From Linyphia triangularis (lineage: Eukaryota; Arthropoda; Arachnida; Araneae; Linyphiidae): a DNA stretch of 64,000 nt. The stretch is taken from assembly GCA_963978545.1 (NCBI GenBank), contig OZ021724.1, positions 98,315,792 to 98,379,791 on the forward strand, given 5' to 3'. Of the stretch, positions 49,937 to 58,900 are shown piece by piece (the stretch's first letter is position 1; every line of letters begins with the position of its first letter). Under the pieces are notes generated by a model. The model was not told the origin of the DNA, searched no databases, and saw nothing but the letters and a program-made list of their open reading frames with translations. Made by a program: the position numbers and the translations under genes.

Positions 49937-52900
49937 GTAGGTTATTCTAAATACTTTTAAAACAAAATTCTAAAGGGAAAAAAGCTATCTCAGTTATATT
50001 TACAATTCTAGTAGGTTCCTTGCATCTAATCATTATGTTTCACTTGCAAATAAAATTCTGAATAAATTACAAATTGAGTTAAGACTGATATAATTAGATC
50101 CTAATTGATTGATTAAATTTTAATTAATCAATTTAATATCATCAAATAAAAATACTTTTTAATTAGTTATTATGTTAGTCATTTGAAAAACTGGTAAGGT
50201 GCAGTTAGGTTTTCCAATATGTATTGGTACCTTAAAATAAATGTTGAAGTATTTTCTTGTTGACAGTACTGCATGTTTTACCGTAATGAAAATATTGTCT
50301 CATCCACTTTTGCAAATAACGACGTGATTAATTTATATATATATATTTAATTTTGTATTCAGTTCCCTACATTACACTGCATTGTTTAATACTTTTCCCT
50401 AACAAATTTGGTCATCTTTTTTGTTTTACACCAATAAGTCTGTTTTTGTCAAGAAATTCAAAAAATATTTTGACAACAAAATGTGCCGCAGCACTTCCTC
50501 TTACCTTTAGCCTTCTCCTATTCATTCGGACATACCAGTTTGTGAGATGATCCACAAACTTCACCAGTCGTGGAACGACAGTATAAAGGCGATAGGCTGA
50601 AAAGATGAAGATATAATGACTAAACAAAACATGTTTCGAACCTACTTCAAACTCCCCAAAAAACTCGATTGAATTGTCATCTACAATGAGTCAACGATCT
50701 ACGAAAGCAGATAAGTCTAACATAGGGCAATAAAAACATATATCTTTTATTTATTTTGATAAATTTTGACAACAGGACAGAGTTTCAACAATGATCAGTT
50801 AAAATTATTTCACTTATAGTGTTGCTATGCACACAAAGTTGAATTGACTGGATTTCACTCCATAATGAATTTATGCATTCGTGTTCAATTATCTTTTAAT
50901 TATTTTGATTTTAAAACAATTTTGGCAACAGGAAAGTTTCAACAATGATCAGTTAAAATTATTTCACTTATAGCATTGCTACACCACACAAGGTTGAATT
51001 GACTGGACTTCACTCACTAATGAATTTATGAATTCACATTCAATTATCTTTTATTTATTTAGATTAAAACAATTTTGGCAACAAGAAAGAGTTCCAACAA
51101 CTGATCAGTAAAATCTGATTTATTAGTATTCTGAAGCGATTATAGAAGTGTAAGTGATCTTTTAGTGAGAAATACAGCCCAAAATTTGATAGAATGCATT
51201 GTCATCGAATCTATGTGCCAAGTTTCAGACCGATTAAATGACGATAAGGGGGTTAATTAGGCCTTCACAGATTTGCCCACCATCGACAAACATACCCACC
51301 CACACAAAATCAAAGTTAATATAAAGGATTTGAAAATAGAGTTTTATACGTCGAAAAATTTAAAAACGTATCTTTACTTTATGAAAACAAAAGTATGAGT
51401 ACATAGTAAAAGGCAAGTAATGCATATATGCTTCAAAAATAAAGTTTCATAAATTGAAATTTCTTTTAAATCAACAAACACTAAAAATGAAGCGTATCAT
51501 ATGAAGCTCACAAAAGTTTTTTCTGTAGCTTCATGGTTACACAGAGAGAAATGTTTTATTTTTTAAATTGTAATTAATTAATCCTTTTGTCCACGAGTAT
51601 GTGCATTTACTATGCAGAAATAAGAAGTCTTGTTAGTGTTTCATGGTGCATATATTGCCATTAACTTGTAAATATTTTCCAAAATATATTCAACAGTACC
51701 AGTACATAGGTAAAAAGATGTTATGCTATTAGAAAACTAATTGCATCCTGATCAATGCTACACATCCGTGTTTCTCCCATTTGAAATGTAAATATAATCA
51801 GGGACTGTTGGCTCTTGAAATAATATTTGGAAAGCGTCAGATTACTTTTCAAGATTTTAGATGCAATTATTGAATAATTTTTGTTTGATTACATTTTCTG
51901 GAAAGTTAGTGGTGAAAGAAAAATCAAAGCAGCTGTATTTAAACACATTTTTTTGCGAGAAAATGAAGTGTTTACAATAAATTAACTTGTATGTGATTAC
52001 AATATAAAATTAAATGGAAATTCTCTGCTTTTATTATTTAAATGATTAATTTCTACTATTGTGTATACATTTGCTCCTAAGTTATTTAATAAAGTGCACA
52101 TATTTAGAAAGAAAATGTTTTAAATTTTGTCATATCACAATATTGGACATATTGTGCATTTTGCTTGTCTTCTGACAAGTGCGATATATAGAGGTGTTAC
52201 AGTACCTAAAACACCAATGTAGTTGTAACAAATTTCTAGAATCCTGGGCCAATTAAATCTGCTACAAATGCTATTAATTCAACTAAATGAAACCAAAATC
52301 AGTGTTTATTTAATAAAAGGTTTGGCAGTCCTGACTAGCACTGGTAACCTCTTTTTGAACCTAAGCAAAAGCTGAAGTTGTCTACATAACATCTTATGAT
52401 CTCAAACAGCTAAACGAATGGACATAATATGAATGGTAACAAACAGTCGAGTAAAATATCTAAAAACAATTAGAATTTTCAAAATACTAGGGGGGAAATA
52501 CATCTTTTAATAGAGTAAAAATAAACTTTTAAAGAAGTACCAAGAGTTTTTTCAGACAAAATCAGGGTGTTTGAAGTTTTCCCCATGTGGTATTTAAAAT
52601 AGCTTGACAGTGGAACAAAAAAAAAAACCTTATAAGGATAATTATTAGCTCATTCTAATCAGCATAAAAAATTTAACACTTTGAAATAAAAAAAAATAAA
52701 AAAAAGTTCAATACCATGTATATTTAAACATAGCCTTGTTCCCTTTTGATTAATATTACTATACTAACTTCCCATGAAAAGAAGAAGAAAAAAAAGGGGG
52801 GGGGGGGGGGAAACAAAACATGTTTCTATATAACAGTGTAATTAAAATTAAAATTTCCATGAATATTCTAAAACTTTACTTTTTAGAATTTAAAAGAAAT

Positions 52901-55900
52901 GACAAAAGTTTACCAAGCTACTGAAAAAATTAAATCCATTTACAGGAGCTCTGCTTTAACAAGATGCAAAATTCTATAACAGTAGTCCTACCATTTTGCT
53001 TAGGTAAATAAATGTTTACCTTTCATTTCTTTGCCCACAAAAGACACCAAACTCTGTGTGAAAGACAAAATCCAACAATCCATGATATTTTTCTGAGAGC
53101 TATCTTCGGCATCGTGTCTGCTTTCGCAATATGAGAAATTTACATTCCAGTTCTGAAAAATTTGTATGGATAACATATAACCAATTATTTTTCAAAAGGA
53201 AACAAAATATTTTAAAGAATGAAAAAAAAGTATACTCAAATTATGCAACCAAAATTATCTTAAGAAAAATAAACATTTATTTCAATTAGTTGAAATATTT
53301 ACTCATGGTTCGTACACCTGAAGGAGAAAAAAATTCAAGCACTTTTCAAGGATACATTATCAATATAAACATTAAAAAAAATTCCAATTTTTTTTATTGG
53401 CAAACGGTGCATGTTCAAATCGAGTAAATATAAATTTTTTTTTTTAAATTTCAATAAAAGAAAATGTTAAGGTTACAATAGGAAAAAAACCTTCCAATCT
53501 ATCAGAAGCAGTACAATGTCCCATAAAAAGTACCCAAGAAGTAAAGTAGCTAGTACTCACTTGGTAATTTCGCCAATATAGGATGTGAACATCTATTTGA
53601 TTTTCTTGTTCATCATATTGAGACTTTCGTCAAATAATAATAAAAAAGTCTTATTGATTAAACTGTCTTCCAATTTACTCGGAAGGCTTGTATCCAAATA
53701 CAGCATAATATACAGTTTTTTTTCTCCACATGAAAATTTAGATGCAATCACACTACCGGCGAACATGTAATTACATAATTTATCAATGTTTTCATTTAAT
53801 TTATGAGAGCAGTGATATTTTATGGTTTTCAATACCCATTGTCCATAGTATTTAAATATCTAAAACTTCATTATCAGTTACATGCGCCTCCATTGGGCTG
53901 ACGACGTTTATTGTTGTGAAAAATATCCAATTTTGGGGTACTTTTTATTATTAGAAATAGTTCGAACAATCCTCATCAAACTTCTTACAGAAACTAAATC
54001 CATATACTTTTGCTCTTTGCATGGCTTTTTAAAGCACTTTCTCCCATCATAACATTTCTGGCACACAAAGTACATTATGCTAAGTACAAATCCAAGACAT
54101 AGGCTTCAAACCATGATATTATATTCTGGCTTTTCAAATCAGCTCTAATTGAAAATGCATTTCCCCACCATTTTTAATCAGTGCGTAAAAAATTAGCACA
54201 CACAATAAAAAAAGAAATCATGTGACTTGATCGGATATTCCAAATGGAACTTCATCATGAAAATGAGGAAATCTTTTTATGTTCAACTATGCTGTTTTCC
54301 TATTTGCTGATTGGTTTAACTAAATTCAAAAGATTTTGCTCACTTTGTTGACTAAAATTTTTCAAGATGCTATATTTTTAGAAAATAAAATAAAATTCAA
54401 GCACTTTAAACGTATTTTTACAGAATTCAAGGTTTTCAAGCACTTGAAAATGAAAGATTTTTAAAAAACGTACGAACCATGGTACTACAGATTGTATTTC
54501 ACAGTGTCATATACAAATGCCATGGAATAATACAAATGATAACTCATGCGCAAAAGCTACCATAAAATTAAAATATCAATATTTTAAACAGAGTCAACAT
54601 ATCAAAACAAGAATAAGTTTTCTAAAATTTTGCTGCTGATTCAGCATAAAATTTTCAGACCTACTATTTAGAACTTCTTATAGACACAAGTATATGTTTC
54701 CTTAAAAAAAAGTTTTTTGAAAGCAACTGTTTTTACAAAAATACAGTCTCGATCATCAGCTCACCTGTTCGTACATGTGTATGTTTTGTACCAGAAAGCG
54801 GTATGAATTGTACCAAGGGATTAAAACATCTTTTAAAACATCTCGCACACCCTCCTCCTTGAACCGCAGTGTCTCTGCACGTACCACAGGAGAATTAATC
54901 AGGTAAAGCCTTTAAAAAAAAAGCAAAGAATTTGTAATATGTCAATCTTTAAACCTTCATTAAAGCACATTTTGAGTTTTTAAATAGTCTTTGAAAGTCA
55001 AGTTGGATTCCAAATAACAAATTAACAAATTCATAATTTTTGTAGGGAAATGTATAATTAGTTTTTCCCATATAACATGTAATGAAGTAAAACATTTATG
55101 AAGCAAGTAAAAATATCCAAGGAATTGTAAGAGACTTTATTTCTGTGATATTTTAATACACATGTTTTGATATTTAGTTAAGGATGATAAGAATTAAAGA
55201 CTCATGGAAATTTTTTTAAAAATTGCATTATGACACTTATGCAAGTAAAGTTAAAATAAATTTAGAATGTAGTTTTCTTTGGATTGCACCATTTCTGTGC
55301 AGCAAAAGAAAAAGCCAGAGAAATATTTTCAAACGTACCTGAGAGAATCAGCACCAAATTTATTAACAACCTCCATTGGATCCGGGTAATTTTTCTTTCT
55401 CTTGCTCATCTTTTGGCCATCACTGAAACAAGAATAATATTTGCATAATATTAAAGCGATTTGAAATTCACTATTTTTTTTTTTTTTTTTTTTTTAATTT
55501 CTGATCTGAGCAGGTATATAGAACTCTTGGAGAAAAAATAATATTAATTAAAAAAAAATTTAAGCTATGGAATTTGATGCTTCAGCTCTTCCCATTATTT
55601 CATTCAAAGTAGGGACAACTTAAGCTAAGAAGTACAAAAATTAAACATGACTGTTTTCTATATTACATCAAATTTAATATCTATTTAGTCGTAACAATTA
55701 TTGAAATATAATCTTAACATGTCCTATATTTTCTTATAAATTAATGTAGTATTTTTTAAAACTTTTTTTAAAGCAACATGACTTTTAAAAAGATGAATTT
55801 CTGAAAGGTATGTTTTGCATAAAATTATGGTCTAGATGCCATTCCTAGTAAGTATAGAGGTTCAATATAATAATTTAATATCAAATAGAAAATGACTAGA

Positions 55901-58900
55901 AAATTAGATTAAAATTGCCATGAAATTCTGAACAATTTACAAAAATCCAGTCTAGAATTTGATGGTCCAGTTGTCTATTAATTTAAACAATAAATATTGT
56001 TAAACAAAAAACAAAACTACTGTAAAACAGATTTATTTCTGAACTCTGTATTTTCCTTTTGATTGTAAAATATATTAATAGAATCCAGTAAAATTTAACC
56101 CATACTTTTTGCACAGAAAAAATAAAGGATGCAACATGTTATCTAAATTCAGTTAATGCTGATATGTTTCCTGAAAGCAGTTGAAGACAACATATTTCAA
56201 GAACCTTTTACTTTTAATAGCTTTACTTAAAAGAAATCGCAGAGATCGTTAAAAGTGACAGTTTTGAATTCTGGATTGAGCTTGGATGTTTAGAATCTAG
56301 TTCAATTGGACGTATGCATTTTGAGCAAAAAATGGTCGACTAGCTTAAAAATCGAACTTTGATTCCAAATGTACTGGGATCATAGGTGGAAATACATTCC
56401 TCTTGCAGTATCTGTTAAATGGATGTAATCTAGATTTTATTCTGGCACATGAGAAACTAATATTTTGTAATAAAAGAATCAAATGTTATAGATGAATTCA
56501 GCAGTAATACGTAATTTCTGGATGTTGTTGAAAATTTACATTAAACCATAGATATAAGTGACTTACGGATAGATTGATATTATATAGGATGAAGCGCATT
56601 TGTTATATACGGCTTTAAAATTTGATGAAATGCATGCTTAATACGTAGATCTAGCCTACGAACCGAATTCCGGTTTGTTTTTATCTTAATTCCGATCAAA
56701 CCATTAGAATTTTTTTTAATCAAAACAGCGATTTTGAATTACCATCTTTGCCAGATGTGGTTGAAATAATAATTGCAGATCGGAAAATCACCTTTTTTAA
56801 CTATATTTACAATAAAAGTAGCCTATACATTTATATACATTCCAGATATACAAATTAGATGTATTCTGAAAAAAAAAAAAAAAATAATAATAATAATAAT
56901 AATTTTATTGCAATAAACAATGCAAGAGTAAATGCATGCAGTGTGTGTAAATTTCTTTTGTGTATTTGAATTTAGAATAAATCAGACTTTTGCAAAAAAA
57001 AATAATCTGTTAGAGCATGCTTTCCAAATGCTGTGGGTAATGAAATTTCGATTACAACTTACCCCCTTTTTTATAAAATTAAAACAAGATAGATTTGTCT
57101 TATAACCACAACATATTTAGATTTGAATGATTTTAGGATATTTGTACCCATGTTGAAAACTGAACATAGATATTCCATCAAGAATACTAATATTTCTTTG
57201 CTGAAAAAGACACCTTTTGTCAACATTCAAGATAAACTGAAATATTGCACACAAAAAACATCATCTCTTATTACAATTACAAATACATTTCTAATCATTG
57301 CAAATTTAGCTAATTTTAATAACATTTAGAATTAAAAACCATCAAAACCAAGAACAAAAACCGCACTCAACTTCGAAATATCATCTGAAATATTTATTTT
57401 TAACCTACATTTGGCGAATTATCACCTCTTTTTTGACAAAATAGCGCAAAATTTGATTTTCAAAAAATTCTGATTGATTGAATGTCTGATTATTGGGCTT
57501 TTACTAGATTGATAAAATTGAAATTAGTTCTATCAATATTTTCATAAAGAGCTCTGCCATACCATTATATACCTATTCTGCCAACTTGGCTGAAATACCA
57601 TATTCAATTAACAGTCATGCATGAAAAATTACCTTGCGAGTACCAGGCCATTGACAATGAGATTCTTGAAAGGCGCCTTTCCAAAGAGAGCAGTGGAAAT
57701 GACAAGCAATGTATAGAACCTAAAGGGGAAGACCAACAAAAGGATAATATAACCGTAAAAATTAATTACTAACATTTCTCAGATATTAGAAAGCGATACA
57801 ATATTTGGAGGGCAGTAAAAAGTTATTAAAGCATACTATAAATGAAAAGCAAAACAAATTTCTAACAAGTAAAAAAAAAAACAATGATAGGACAACTTTG
57901 AAAAGAAGTTTTATAATTAAAGAATTCTTTTACTGATTTGGCAACTTTCAGCTTATATACTTACTATTTCAAAACACAATTTAAAATACAACATTTGATT
58001 ATATGTTAAGATTAATCAGACTAAAAAGAAATAATTTTCAAAAACATAATATATTTTAATTTTAATTTTTTTTTACATAATTTCGATTGATTTTTTTTAA
58101 TTAATAATTAAAAGCCTTGGAAATTAGATTTTACTAAACATATATTTATGTAAATTGGTGAAAACATGTCCAAATAACAGATATACTTCCTTTATATCTT
58201 TTTCAGTTACTTATACACAATGAGGAATTTTCACGTTTTTGGTTTTATTTTTAAAAAAAAGTAGAGAAAAAATCGTGAATAACAATATCATTCTTTCAAA
58301 AATTTGAGCTTGGATAGATAGTTACAAAAAATATTTAGTTTTTCCCTTTGCGATTTGGCGGGAAAAGGCTACTTTGGTGTGTGACTGGAACTTATAGAAA
58401 AAGTTGAAAACTCACCATCCTCTCGTTTGGTCCACTCCTTCCGCAATAAAATCAGCAGGGAAGTTGTCTGTGAAGCTCTTTGGGTCTTCGAATGGGTAGT
58501 GTGCCTGAGCGTAGGGCATGGAGCCACTCTCAAACCAACAGTCAAACACTTCAGACACTCGACGCAGGACCCCCTTGCCCCTCAATGAAGGGATAGTCAG
58601 CTTATCGACACTAAAACAGAGTGCTTTCATAAAACTAACAATTTAATATACTTATAAATTTAATATGCTTAAGGGAGTACAAGACTCAAAATTTTAAAAT
58701 CATTATTTTTAGAATTATTTTTCTGCAATTTTTTAAGTGCTAGTGTATTATGCTTTGAAACTGAAAAAAATTATTTTAAATTTTAAAATTTAAAAAATAT
58801 ATTTCTTTTAAATTAAAAAACTTTTTTCAAATTACTTCCGATTTTAACATCTGACAAGAGTGCAAGCTATAATTTTTACCACTTTTCTAATTTATTAATG